Assembly: GCF_003946165.1 (NCBI RefSeq)
Contig: NZ_RHOI01000011.1
Location: 18,150-82,149, forward strand
From: Lacticaseibacillus baoqingensis
GTDB lineage: Bacteria > Bacillota > Bacilli > Lactobacillales > Lactobacillaceae
Length of the DNA stretch: 64,000 nt
Direction: 5' to 3'
Shown in pieces: positions 56,001-63,342 of this stretch (its first letter is position 1; each line of letters begins with the position of its first letter). A model generated the notes under the pieces. That model was not told where the DNA came from and ran no database searches. It was given only the letters and a program-made list of their open reading frames with translations. The position numbers and the translations under genes were made by a program.

Positions 56001-58573
56001 AAACCATTACTACTGGTAAAGTCGGTGAAGATGGTAAGTTTGATATTACCTTGCCACTTGACTATAGCGGCGCCGGAGACAAGGTTGTGTTAGTTCAAGC
56101 CACTGATGGCGGCCTCAGCACACCTGTTGGCATCGTGATTCCTGCTCAGACACCTAAGAATGTCGAAGTTAAGAATGACGGCAGTGAAACGACTATTTCT
56201 GGTACAGGCACCCCTGGTTCGACGATTACTATCGTTAATAGCGATGGTAAGCAAGTCGGCGAAGGTAAAGTTGGCGATGATGGTAAATTCTCCATCACAG
56301 TTGACGGTGCTAATGCTAAGCCTGGGGATGCATTAAGTGTTGTCCAGACAACTAATGGCGTTGACGGTGCCCCAGTACAAGTCAAAGTTCCTGCCACGAC
56401 ACCTTCTGATGTTTCAATCACCAATGAAGGCGGCAAGATCAATGTCACCGGTACTGGCACACCAGGTTCAACCATTACCATCACGGCTGGTGGTAAGACG
56501 GTTGGTGAAGGTACTGTTGGTAAAGATGGCAAGTTCACCATCACAATCGATGAAAGCAAGGTCAAGCCAGGCGATAAGCTTGATGTGACCCAAAACACCA
56601 ATGGTGCAAATAGCGATCCGCTAGAAATCACCGTTCCAGCTGAAAATCCTGCTGATGTGCACACCATCACTAATCCTGATGGCAGCATCACGATCACTGG
56701 GACTGGCACACCGGGTTCAACGGTTGTTATCAAAGATGGCAATGGCAACCCGATCGGTAAGGGAACAGTTGGCGATGATGGCAAGTTTGAGATCACGATC
56801 CCAAGCGGTACTGTCAAGCCGGGTGATCAGATCAGTGTTACCCAAACCACTAATGGTAAAGATAGCACTCCGATCGTCGTAACAGTTCCTAGTCAAAACC
56901 CAGGTGATGTCCACACCACGACTAATCCTGATGGCAGCATCACGATCACTGGGACTGGCACACCGGGTTCAACGGTTGTTATCAAAGATGGCAATGGCAA
57001 CCCGATCGGTAAGGGGACAGTTGGCGATGATGGCAAGTTTGAGATCACGATCCCAAGCGGAACCGTCAAGCCAGGTGATCAGATCAGTGTTACCCAAACC
57101 ACTAATGGTAAAGACAGCACTCCGATCGTCGTAACGGTTCCTAATCAAAACCCAGGCGATGTTCAGACCACGACCAATCCTGATGGCAGCATCACGATCA
57201 CAGGTACTGGTACGCCAGGTGCAACGATCATTATCAAAGATGGTGACGGCAACACAATCGGCAAGGGTACTGTTGGTGATGATGGCAAGTTTGAGATCAA
57301 GATCCCAGGCGGAACCGTCAAGCCAGGTGACCAGATCAGTGTCACTCAAGAAAATGATGGCAAAGGCAGCACGCCAATTACGATCACCGTACCTGCTCAA
57401 GATCTTACCGGTGTCCACACCACGACCAATCCTGATGGCAGCATCACGATCACTGGTACTGGTACGCCAGGTGCTACCGTTATCATCAAAGATGGCAACG
57501 GCAATCCGATCGGCAAAGGGACAGTCGGTGATGATGGTAAGTTTGAGATCACGATCCCAAGCGGAACTGTTAAGCCGGGTGACTCGATCACTGTTACGCA
57601 AACTGCTGGTGGCACAGACAGCAACCCAACCAAGGTAACTGTTCCTGCTAAGCAACCAGCTGGTTTGGAAATCAGCAACGATAATGGAACAATCACGATC
57701 ACTGGTAAGGGGACTCCTGGTTCGACCATTACGATCAAAGATGGTAACGGCAATGTCGTTGGTAAGACAACGGTTGGCGCAGATGGAAACTTCTCTATCA
57801 CCGTGCCGAAGGGTGCACTTAAGCCTGGACAAACCATCACGATCACCCAAACTACCAACGGTGTTGATAGCGATCCGATCAAGGTCACGGTACCTTCTGA
57901 TAATCCAGAAGATTTGAATACCACGACCAATCCGGATGGCAGTGTGACTGTCACCGGTACAGGTAAGCCTGGCTCTACAGTGACTGTCACTGACGGTCAT
58001 GGCCACACGATCGGAACCGGAACAGTTGGTGATGATGGTAAGTTCACTGTCACGGTACCGAGTGGTTCGGTTAAGCCTGGTGATACGATCGGTGTCACTC
58101 AGACGACTGATGGGATTCCAAGCAAGACTGTTGGGGTCAAAGTGCCGAATACGGCCAACAATGGCGGTAACGGCACAACCACTGGCAACGGTTCTGCAAC
58201 TGGCAACGGTACTACAAACGGTAATGGTTCTGCCACTGGTAACGGCACAACGACTGGTAATGGTTCTGCTACCGGCAATGGTACCACCACTGGTAATGGT
58301 TCCACTGTTGGTGGCAATGGTTCAACTGGCACTTCGCTAGGTTCCGGCGCAAATAACGGTAGCGGTGTAGGCACAGTGCAAACTGGTACCACCGCTGGCA
58401 CGACTGGTGTTGGCAGCTTAGGCAATACCGCTGGTTCAAGTGTGGGTTCAAGCAGCATGCCAGCTACTGGTGAAGATGCAGATGCATCCTTGGCCGTTGC
58501 TGGGACGATTGTTCTTGGATTGATTGGTTTACTCGGGGCAGAAGGCGCTCGTCGCCGCCGCCGCGAAGATTAA
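50015..58573 (+). CDS. Giant sortase-anchored Ser/Thr-rich repeat adhesin (2852 aa)
   Basis: ATG 50015 follows an aggaggga site. A KxYKxGKxW-type signal (K21-M-Y-K-S-G-R-Q-W29) and hydrophobic core end at residue 50. Next come an Ala/Thr/Pro-rich stretch with one Ig-like unit (to about 390), a second Ig-like unit and a large unique region (about 490-1030) that may be the binding head. Then follow Asp-rich calcium-binding TSP3-like repeats (1033-1272), two Ig-like domains, 44 GETSNPS repeats plus one GETSNPA (1466-1780), eleven more Ig-like domains (1781-2712), a Gly/Asn/Ser/Thr-rich linker, and the anchor MPATG (2815-2819) with a hydrophobic span and RRRRR. The signal type is usual for glycosylated serine-rich-repeat adhesins. 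Two glycosyltransferase genes follow. Confidence 0.92.
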   Translation: MKIRGVRSYERITTDTKQRYKMYKSGRQWVYAGLLTTFFVSLPVLGMGAQTVSADSNPVTVSTTANGATSDANNTQTAATSTDTTAQADSQTTAPAAAQPAAAQPAAAPAVTAAPTLSQPTVTANGATATLTGTATAGATISVTVDGVAQPALTVSGTGTYTFTTKAGANVTLVATKDGQSSQAVTVTTPAQQQAVPAAPVAAAPTAAATNAATEAKADADAADKTQAADVATAPATPAQTPAPAETATPKAAPAPETATADTATSADSADTTTRLQSPPTKSGGLEDLIGGATNALSGLTGGSGSDPLSGIVDTASKALSGLTGGSGSNPLSAVTNLLTGNNNATTGTTPTTTTATAPGTTAGTTNPTTTAATTAANTTTGTTTGDNASEAVGLTSTPTQVYDKDSDSFIITGSATPASRVTFKKGTTTIVAVTSAADGSFTAKLPSGDAGVQAGDTVSVTVQNGTTTSTPKALTLVDGTTETNKISKTGLLEGQLFGESGYALDNTALAQLGETERVTDVVKKANAANLKVQNSGRITDVTGTILSPTDDSSTDNNDSYDDTIAYGGKTYVSGADKQSTIAVDFFNDQGAISSDYSQNKDKYALSNLQYSAGKYNYLFVDPKDTNLHTRYADVIVATENPGLSAKVIGATTNGATFGFDTAINNSVSIGDWVVQSVNRAGAIVENPETGETFQITDASSMSNQVFGESGLTIDSKLANTAVVETTFTGGGIEKFLSTITGGLTGVMGAAGVVALVPDLVSKIVGIIGSDNPYVAGLQSSIQKVKDDQAQLAALGGNSLSITALAPVTKQSDGTYKVTNSSTFLESVTNYVQYLANTWIVDLYDMVASLLGVSTTSVNGGTSALGSLPGGIGFLLDGLSDTLNKDVEDAYTTVTNFIADTVGTGLGQVLDLGVAGSQKIILPVSWTDPDFTAQKNTNGEQQLDQVGAGDFTRLTLTATPSFFNVTPDAPLETSLVYQRTDKDNLYKQYESLSTEDKLGTEGTAARLALQDLSATKYNDADPLSASSPDEIKTDSDKDGISDFNEMYVFHTNERVADTDGDGLTDLQEAQYGTKAGEPNDIKQGHETALAADKDTDNDGISDADEVNVYHTNPTLADTDGDGLTDGQEIGVKDAKGNVIKASTGTNPLMKDTDGDGIVDGKDTSPLDNGWTGTDTDADGIPDDIEAKLGTDPNNVDTDGDGLEDYAELQYGTNPLAADTDADGVTDGQEVKDGTDPTKADTDGDNLTDGEEKARGTNPLMIDTDGDGYTDGRARQDASQYDVTTAFVGIGGVELSNNPSVTGDTAKGYVVTGQGTPGATVTITDPNGDKVGEGTVDNNGNYSINVPGTVGAETELTVTPSKDGKNGDAKKVITPKDPAQVKPTLGEATVTGDATKGYTVTGTGTPGATVTATDKDGKKFGEGTVGTDGKYSIDVPGSVGPEATLTLTPTKAGVAGDPITVTTPKAGETSNPSGETSNPSGETSNPSGETSNPSGETSNPSGETSNPSGETSNPSGETSNPSGETSNPSGETSNPSGETSNPSGETSNPSGETSNPSGETSNPSGETSNPSGETSNPSGETSNPSGETSNPSGETSNPSGETSNPSGETSNPSGETSNPSGETSNPSGETSNPSGETSNPSGETSNPSGETSNPSGETSNPSGETSNPSGETSNPSGETSNPSGETSNPSGETSNPSGETSNPSGETSNPSGETSNPSGETSNPSGETSNPSGETSNPSGETSNPSGETSNPSGETSNPSGETSNPSGETSNPSGETSNPADNKPSLGATTITGNPTEGYTATGTGTPGSDISVTDPKGNVVATGKVGDDGKFSVKIPGSVGANTTLTLTPSKNGVVGEAIKVITPKDNTSTDKDKLPAATNLDVTKKDDGSFAITGEGTPGATVTISNPSGEKIGEGTVGSDGKFTVTIPADAAKAGDSVSVVLTKDGKTSDPAKLTMPADEPTNIGVNFGDNNQAHITGNGVPGSTIYVVTPDGETITTGKVGEDGKFDITLPLDYSGAGDKVVLVQATDGGLSTPVGIVIPAQTPKNVEVKNDGSETTISGTGTPGSTITIVNSDGKQVGEGKVGDDGKFSITVDGANAKPGDALSVVQTTNGVDGAPVQVKVPATTPSDVSITNEGGKINVTGTGTPGSTITITAGGKTVGEGTVGKDGKFTITIDESKVKPGDKLDVTQNTNGANSDPLEITVPAENPADVHTITNPDGSITITGTGTPGSTVVIKDGNGNPIGKGTVGDDGKFEITIPSGTVKPGDQISVTQTTNGKDSTPIVVTVPSQNPGDVHTTTNPDGSITITGTGTPGSTVVIKDGNGNPIGKGTVGDDGKFEITIPSGTVKPGDQISVTQTTNGKDSTPIVVTVPNQNPGDVQTTTNPDGSITITGTGTPGATIIIKDGDGNTIGKGTVGDDGKFEIKIPGGTVKPGDQISVTQENDGKGSTPITITVPAQDLTGVHTTTNPDGSITITGTGTPGATVIIKDGNGNPIGKGTVGDDGKFEITIPSGTVKPGDSITVTQTAGGTDSNPTKVTVPAKQPAGLEISNDNGTITITGKGTPGSTITIKDGNGNVVGKTTVGADGNFSITVPKGALKPGQTITITQTTNGVDSDPIKVTVPSDNPEDLNTTTNPDGSVTVTGTGKPGSTVTVTDGHGHTIGTGTVGDDGKFTVTVPSGSVKPGDTIGVTQTTDGIPSKTVGVKVPNTANNGGNGTTTGNGSATGNGTTNGNGSATGNGTTTGNGSATGNGTTTGNGSTVGGNGSTGTSLGSGANNGSGVGTVQTGTTAGTTGVGSLGNTAGSSVGSSSMPATGEDADASLAVAGTIVLGLIGLLGAEGARRRRRED
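53113..53830 (+). repeat. Coding repeats for calcium-binding TSP3-like motifs
   Basis: About nine copies of a D-T-D-G-D-G-x-x-D motif (such as DTDGDGLTDLQE) are spaced by short Asn/Pro-containing linkers (YGTNPLAADT). They form a rod-like calcium-stabilised stretch between the unique head and the Ig-like stalk. Confidence 0.85.
54410..55354 (+). repeat. Tandem 21-bp repeat: 44 GETSNPS units plus one GETSNPA
   Basis: The distance from the first unit (54,410) to the last variant unit (55,334) is exactly 44 times 21 bases. All 44 units encode the same seven residues, while the third codon positions vary (ggc/ggt, gag/gaa, acc/acg/act, tca/tcc/tct). Each unit offers one Thr, two Ser and one Asn for possible glycosylation. 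The array also opens long frames on the other strand and in a second forward frame; both are artefacts of the repeat. Confidence 0.95.
55355..58150 (+). repeat. Eleven tandem Ig-like (Big_6-type) coding repeats of about 252 bp
   Basis: Each repeat of about 84 residues carries the pattern ITGTGTPGSTxxIxDxxGxxIGKGTVGDDGKF in part, followed by a P-G-D strand and a Q-T-T-N-G-x-D-S turn. The sixth and seventh copies (about 56,646-57,150) are almost identical at DNA level, showing recent duplication. More diverged copies are at both ends. Confidence 0.85.
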
Positions 58574-58630
58574 TCATCCACTGGTTAGTTGAACGACCTT
58601 GAGTGGTTGAACATCAACAACTCACTGATG

Positions 58631-58662
58631 GAACGCACTCAGTTTACTGAGTGCGTTCTTTT
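58631..58662 (+). terminator. Intrinsic terminator of the adhesin gene
   Basis: A perfect 12-pair stem (gaacgcactcag/ctgagtgcgttc) with a TTTA loop is followed by a T-rich tract, so the glycosyltransferases are probably transcribed separately or by read-through. Confidence 0.85.
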
Positions 58663-58687
58663 ATACATATGCTAGGAGGCGGATCTA

Positions 58688-58723
58688 ATGATTCAGACAA
58701 AAAATGTTGGCAACTCGAGCTGA
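58688..58723 (+). CDS. Possible 11-aa leader peptide before the glycosyltransferases
   Basis: A strong taggaggcgg site precedes ATG 58688, which opens MIQTKNVGNSS and a stop. The bases after it can form a partial hairpin. It may be a leader peptide or a leftover of another gene; there is no direct sign of regulation. Confidence 0.35.
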   Translation: MIQTKNVGNSS

Positions 58724-58777
58724 AAGGCTCGTTGGCACGATCAGTTGGGGTATTGGCGTTTGTGAGAGGATCTGCAC

Positions 58778-60334
58778 ATGTATTATTTTCTTGATGAAAA
58801 TCTAAGCAAATTCGCGTCTGGAATTGAGCACGCGGTTATGAATCGTCAACGGTTGTTCAAAAAAAACGGGGTCGAATCAAAGATCATCACGGTGAATTAT
58901 TCGACTAACGTGGTCGATCACGTGGCTTATTGGCACTTACAACACACAGACCTGATCAATTTGTACGATTATTTTGCTGAAAGCAGTGACCTGCCAGAAG
59001 CGAGAACGACACTGTCGAAGCTTGGCTACCAGACAAAAGATTATCGCTTTGAGGCGGATGGCGATCAAGTGAAGATTTTTTCAACAACGTCTTTGGTGAT
59101 GATTGCACATTTATTTGCCGATGAACAAGGCGGGGTATATAGTCTTGATTTTCTGGATGCCAAGCAGCGGGTGATCAGAACAGATTATTATGACACCCGC
59201 GGTTATCGTTCGATGTCACAATATTTTGCCAAAGCAGATAATGCGCAAGAAAACTGGGTAGTATTGGAACAATTCTTTACCGTGGCGGGGCGTATTTTCC
59301 TCGAAAAATATTACATTCGCGGTGATAACGGTGCTGGTAAATTAAATCATATGCGGCTGACATTAAAAACTGGCCAGTCCTATATGCTTGAAAATAAAAC
59401 CGCGTTATACCGGTCCTTTATTGAACAACTAGCGCTTGATCTGCCAGGCACCGTGACATTTATTGCCGATCGGCAAGGCGAGCTTAGCCGGGCAATGGCA
59501 TTTTCGCAGGTGCCGGCTAGAAAGATTCTTTGTATCCATAATTTGCATTATGCCCCATATGACGATCCCAAGCATGCGCATCTGGCCTATGATGCGTTGG
59601 CTAAAACAGATGAGCTGAGTCGTGTTGATATGATTATTGCCTCGACGCCACAGCAAGCTGCCGATATTCAGCGTCGTATCTATAGTCAAGTGCCTGTTGT
59701 GAGCGTTCCAGTTGGTATGGTCAGCGATAGCTTGATACAACAGCCGCAAGTACCAATTGCTGCGCCAACGCGTCATCAGGGAAAAATTGTTGCGGTGGCC
59801 AGGTTATTTTGGCAAAAAAACCTGGCCGATGCGATCCGAGCTTTTGCAATCGCACGGCAAACGCTGCCGTGGCTGACCTTTGATATCTACGGATACGGTG
59901 ATGCAAGGGATCAGTATCATGAAGAAAAACAATTGAAAAAGTTGGTGGCAGAACTGCACTTACAAGCTTGCGTCAGCTTTTTGGGACACACTAATAATAT
60001 CGCCGCGGTTTATGATCACGCGCAGATGATGGTGCTGACCAGCAGGTTCGAAGGCTTTGCTTTGGCGCTGCTTGAAGCACACGCACATGGGGTACCGGTC
60101 GTCACTTATGACATCAATTACGGTCCCGCCAGCATTGTACAAGCGGGGCAGTCTGGATTTTTGGTGGCACCAGGTGATTACCGCCAGCTGGCTGAAAAGC
60201 TCGTGCAAGTTTTTAGTGATCAGCCTTTATTAGCCGCGTTGAGTCAAGGGGCCTATCAAGTTGCTACGAGATTTTCAGAAGCGGCGATTTGGCAGCAATG
60301 GCACCACAACGTGATCCAACGCAGCGGAAAGTAA
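58778..60334 (+). CDS. Glycosyltransferase, TagE/GtfA-like (GT4, 518 aa)
   Basis: It begins MYYFLDENLSKFASGIEHAV, the family start with S-G-I-E-H-A. Residues about 100-200 form the beta-meander EBD/DUF1975-like domain (VYSLDFLDAKQRVIRTDYYD). The catalytic C-terminal GT-B half has GKIVAVARLFWQKNLADAIR near residue 335 and the nucleotide-sugar E-x7-E motif in SRFEGFALALLEAHAHGVPV near 421. Relatives transfer GlcNAc or glucose to Ser/Thr-rich adhesins (GtfA) or teichoic acid (TagE/TarM). Position behind the adhesin favours the first. It is cytosolic or membrane-associated and followed by a paralogue 11 bases downstream. Confidence 0.85.
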   Translation: MYYFLDENLSKFASGIEHAVMNRQRLFKKNGVESKIITVNYSTNVVDHVAYWHLQHTDLINLYDYFAESSDLPEARTTLSKLGYQTKDYRFEADGDQVKIFSTTSLVMIAHLFADEQGGVYSLDFLDAKQRVIRTDYYDTRGYRSMSQYFAKADNAQENWVVLEQFFTVAGRIFLEKYYIRGDNGAGKLNHMRLTLKTGQSYMLENKTALYRSFIEQLALDLPGTVTFIADRQGELSRAMAFSQVPARKILCIHNLHYAPYDDPKHAHLAYDALAKTDELSRVDMIIASTPQQAADIQRRIYSQVPVVSVPVGMVSDSLIQQPQVPIAAPTRHQGKIVAVARLFWQKNLADAIRAFAIARQTLPWLTFDIYGYGDARDQYHEEKQLKKLVAELHLQACVSFLGHTNNIAAVYDHAQMMVLTSRFEGFALALLEAHAHGVPVVTYDINYGPASIVQAGQSGFLVAPGDYRQLAEKLVQVFSDQPLLAALSQGAYQVATRFSEAAIWQQWHHNVIQRSGK

Positions 60335-60345
60335 GTCGAGTGCCC

Positions 60346-61974
60346 ATGTATTACTTTTTGAACAATACGTCTAATTACCTTGCTTCTGGGATTGAACATG
60401 CGGAATATCAACGTTTGCGGTTGTTTAAAAAACATCATACACCAGCCAAAATCGTGACGAAGACGTATCAGCTGAATGCAGCGGATCATTTACGTGCTAA
60501 TGGTGTACAGCCAGAAGATTGCATCAACATGATCGATTATTTTTGTGACAACCTTGATCTGACGCCGCAAGTCTTGACGATTCGTGATGTTACCCAAAAC
60601 TCACCGTTTCGCGTAGTCAAAGATGGTGAGATCTACCGTTGTTACGATCAACAGCGCGAATTGCAGCGCGTGTGGACTAAGCATAACAAGCTGGTAGCCG
60701 TCGATCATTTTGATGGCGATCATCAACAAGTGCGCAGTGATTTTTATGATAGTCGGGGGTTCAAGGCTAAAAGCGCATTTTATGCGACTGCTGATGATGC
60801 GCAAGCGCGGCGGTTAACCTTGGAACAATATTATGCCGTCAATGGCCGGATCGGCTATGAAATCAGTTATCGACAACGGCAAGGTGGCGTGGTGGCAGTC
60901 AATCACCGCATTCAACTCGCAAACGGCCAGACTTGGAGCGTCTTGAATAGTGCGCACGCATTCACGATATTTCTTGATTGCTTAAATATGGCCAATGGTG
61001 GTGAAAACGTCTTTATCTCAGATCGCAGTAATGTGACTAACCAGCCCATGATCGCCATGCAAACACCAGCGATCAAGATCGAGCACTTCCATAATATTCA
61101 TTTTGCCAACTACCGCGATCCGATGAATTCGGCACTCACGTATGCGTCGATATCAGAAACCGAGCGGCTGGCCAAAACTAACTTGATTATCACGCCTACA
61201 GTCACCCAAGCGGACGATATGCGCATGCGGTTGAAGACAAAAGTGCCGATCACAAATGTGCCGGTCGGATATGTTCCCGCTGCCCGACTATCAATGCCGC
61301 GACGATCCATGTCAGATCAACGGCGGATCAAAGGCAAGGTGATCGCGATTGCGCGCCTAGATGCGCAAAAAAATCTAGCAGAAGCGATTTTGGCCTTTGA
61401 GGCTGCGCATACGCAGCTGCCGTGGCTGACTTTTGATATCTACGGGTATGCGGACAGCGGTTCTGGTGAAGAACAGAAATTGCGCCAACTTGTGCACGCC
61501 AACAAACTGGAAGATTGTGTCCGCTTTATGGGTTATACCGAAGACATGCAATCGGTTTATCAAAGTGCGCAGCTGCTGTTGATGACCAGCCGTCATGAAG
61601 GGGCACCATTATCGCTAGTCGAGGCTGCTTCTTATGGGGTGCCGCAACTTGCATATGATTGTTTTTATGGGCCTGCGTACATCATTGCCAATGGTCAAAG
61701 CGGGTATCTCGTCAACTATGGTGATCGCGCACAACTGACGGCACGAATCGTCACCATCATGCAAGATACACAATTGTTGCAAAGATTGAGTGACGGGGCT
61801 TATCAGCGGGCCAAAGATTTTAGCGAAGATGCGGTTTGGCAGCAGTGGCAAGATAAGGTGATCAATAATGATCAACTCAAGCAACTGCCGCCTGACCCGG
61901 AACAAGTCGCTCAGGTCAAAGCACGAGTCACTTTCGGCAAGATCGATTTTGTCACCCCGAAAAGCGGGGCATAA
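60346..61974 (+). CDS. Glycosyltransferase, TagE/GtfA-like paralogue (GT4, 542 aa)
   Basis: ATG 60346 gives MYYFLNNTSNYLASGIEHAE, aligning with the start of the upstream gene. It has the same domain order: EBD-like meander (AVDHFDGDHQQVRSDFYDSR), then GT4 with KGKVIAIARLDAQKNLAEAI near residue 330 and SRHEGAPLSLVEAASYGVPQ near 415. Both carry the second-domain E-x7-E motif, so neither looks like a clear pseudo-enzyme, unlike GtfB in SRR systems. A C-terminal extension of about 40 residues is unique. The 11-base gap suggests co-translation. The two may act as a complex or in sequence. Confidence 0.85.
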   Translation: MYYFLNNTSNYLASGIEHAEYQRLRLFKKHHTPAKIVTKTYQLNAADHLRANGVQPEDCINMIDYFCDNLDLTPQVLTIRDVTQNSPFRVVKDGEIYRCYDQQRELQRVWTKHNKLVAVDHFDGDHQQVRSDFYDSRGFKAKSAFYATADDAQARRLTLEQYYAVNGRIGYEISYRQRQGGVVAVNHRIQLANGQTWSVLNSAHAFTIFLDCLNMANGGENVFISDRSNVTNQPMIAMQTPAIKIEHFHNIHFANYRDPMNSALTYASISETERLAKTNLIITPTVTQADDMRMRLKTKVPITNVPVGYVPAARLSMPRRSMSDQRRIKGKVIAIARLDAQKNLAEAILAFEAAHTQLPWLTFDIYGYADSGSGEEQKLRQLVHANKLEDCVRFMGYTEDMQSVYQSAQLLLMTSRHEGAPLSLVEAASYGVPQLAYDCFYGPAYIIANGQSGYLVNYGDRAQLTARIVTIMQDTQLLQRLSDGAYQRAKDFSEDAVWQQWQDKVINNDQLKQLPPDPEQVAQVKARVTFGKIDFVTPKSGA

Positions 61975-62080
61975 CAAGGCGTCAGTGCCCAGCTGCGCAG
62001 ACGGCAAATCTTGAAAATGTGACTAATCCGACGAATCAACTCAACTATTAATAGCGTCGATATTTTTGGAGGGATTTGAA

Positions 62081-62677
62081 TTGGAAGAAAAAAACGCAAG
62101 CCAACATCCTGCCATGGTTGGCTTTAAACAGGCCTTTTTAGATTTTTGGCGGCAATATCTGGATGTGCTTGGCCGGACGACTCGGGCCGGCTATTGGTGG
62201 AACATACTTTGGTACAGCGGGGTGATCTTAGGTTTATATGTCTTGGCCATCATTGGCGGGATGAGTGCGTATGTGGGGGCGGTGAATGGGCAGTTGCGCG
62301 GCTTGCCTTTATTGCTGATCACCGTCATTTTGGCAATTGCTTTTGGGTTGGCGACAATCATCCCAGTTTGCTTGTTGGCAATCAGGCGTTATCGAGATGC
62401 GGGGTTGCGCGGTCGAGGATTCTTTTCGTTGTGGGGGATTAGCGTGCTGGCACAGTTAGGGGTGAAACTGATCGGTCGGCACACGGGATTGATCTTTCGC
62501 GGACAGCAGGTGCAACAAGTTACCCAACATGCTGGGCTGAGCAACTTTTTGACTTTGATCACGGTGTTGATAGGTCTGTTCTTTTTCGTCTTGACTTTTT
62601 TGGCGAGTGATCGAGTGGCGGTCGACCCAGGAGCAAATCGGGTATTGCGATTCTTTTTCCGGGCGCAGGCACGATAA
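62081..62677 (+). CDS. DUF805 family membrane protein
   Basis: A 198-residue integral membrane protein. It has the DUF805 hallmarks: GRTTRAGYWWNILW before the first span, and PVCLLAIRRYRDAGLRGRGF after the third. Four hydrophobic segments are visible. Start TTG 62081 has a ggaggga site eight bases upstream; the longer in-frame TTG at 62066 would place that site inside the coding sequence. Function of the family is unknown. A 106-base gap separates it from the glycosyltransferases, so operon membership is uncertain. Confidence 0.85.
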   Translation: MEEKNASQHPAMVGFKQAFLDFWRQYLDVLGRTTRAGYWWNILWYSGVILGLYVLAIIGGMSAYVGAVNGQLRGLPLLLITVILAIAFGLATIIPVCLLAIRRYRDAGLRGRGFFSLWGISVLAQLGVKLIGRHTGLIFRGQQVQQVTQHAGLSNFLTLITVLIGLFFFVLTFLASDRVAVDPGANRVLRFFFRAQAR

Positions 62678-63342
62678 GTTGCGATTGGCTGCCAGCACTC
62701 GCGAGTCGCAGCAATCATGAAATATTAATAAATGACATTGTATAAAATATTGGAGACAATCATATTGCGCAGCATGAAGCGTGCAGAGAATGTGGCATAG
62801 TCCGGGGTTGTGTTGATGTACAGCCGGAATACCTGGGAAACATATTCACTGAATCACAAATAAATCCGAATGATAACCAGCACCTAAAGAGAATCATCCA
62901 CATTAACTAAAAATAAGTAACGATTCATTATTAATAAAAATAATTGTCGCTAATTTATTGAAGACTAATGGATGACCAACTTATCCGGATAAAGGTTGGT
63001 CAAATGACACCCATTTGTTCTCGGCTGTCGCTAAATTTATTTTTGAGAATATTGAAACGGTTAACTATTGTAACACATTTGTAATCTAATATAATTTTAT
63101 TATCTTGTTATATAATTCGGGAACCATTATTTTCGTTACATTTTTATATTTTATGACCGCTAAATACGTCTTGTTGATGATACTTTTAGAACATAATTAT
63201 TGTTTTAATTGCTGGTCAATCAAACTGATCAAAGACAGTTATCTGTCAAATAAGCGGCTTAAAATGCGGCAGGCGTACGGCGTTTTACGGTGCCGGTGAT
63301 AGGGTTGACGAGCCAATTTTGACAATAAAGGAGGAATAAACA
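62678..63342 (+). other. AT-rich intergenic region with a hairpin and a promoter
   Basis: No credible gene is seen. A hairpin (tgaccaac-ttatcc with ggataa-a-ggttggtca, about 62,971-63,003) has no T tract. A promoter-like pair TTGTAA (63,068-63,073) and TATAAT (63,090-63,095) with 16-base spacing points toward the AP2 gene and leaves a leader of about 240 bases. The base composition drops sharply compared with the flanking genes, as at the edges of acquired DNA. Confidence 0.5.
63068..63095 (+). promoter_or_regulatory. Putative promoter upstream of the AP2-domain gene
   Basis: TTGTAA and TATAAT with 16-base spacing lie in very AT-rich DNA. A second TATAAT occurs at 63,111 without a -35. Confidence 0.5.

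Noticed and set aside
56969..58006. A 345-codon minus-strand frame in the Ig-like region
   Set aside because: It is the shadow of repeated GAT/GGT-rich codons in the adhesin, without start signals.
63105..63299. A 64-codon frame upstream of the AP2 gene
   Set aside because: Very AT-rich, no ribosome binding site, and the sequence resembles translated non-coding DNA. The region is more likely the leader of the AP2 gene.
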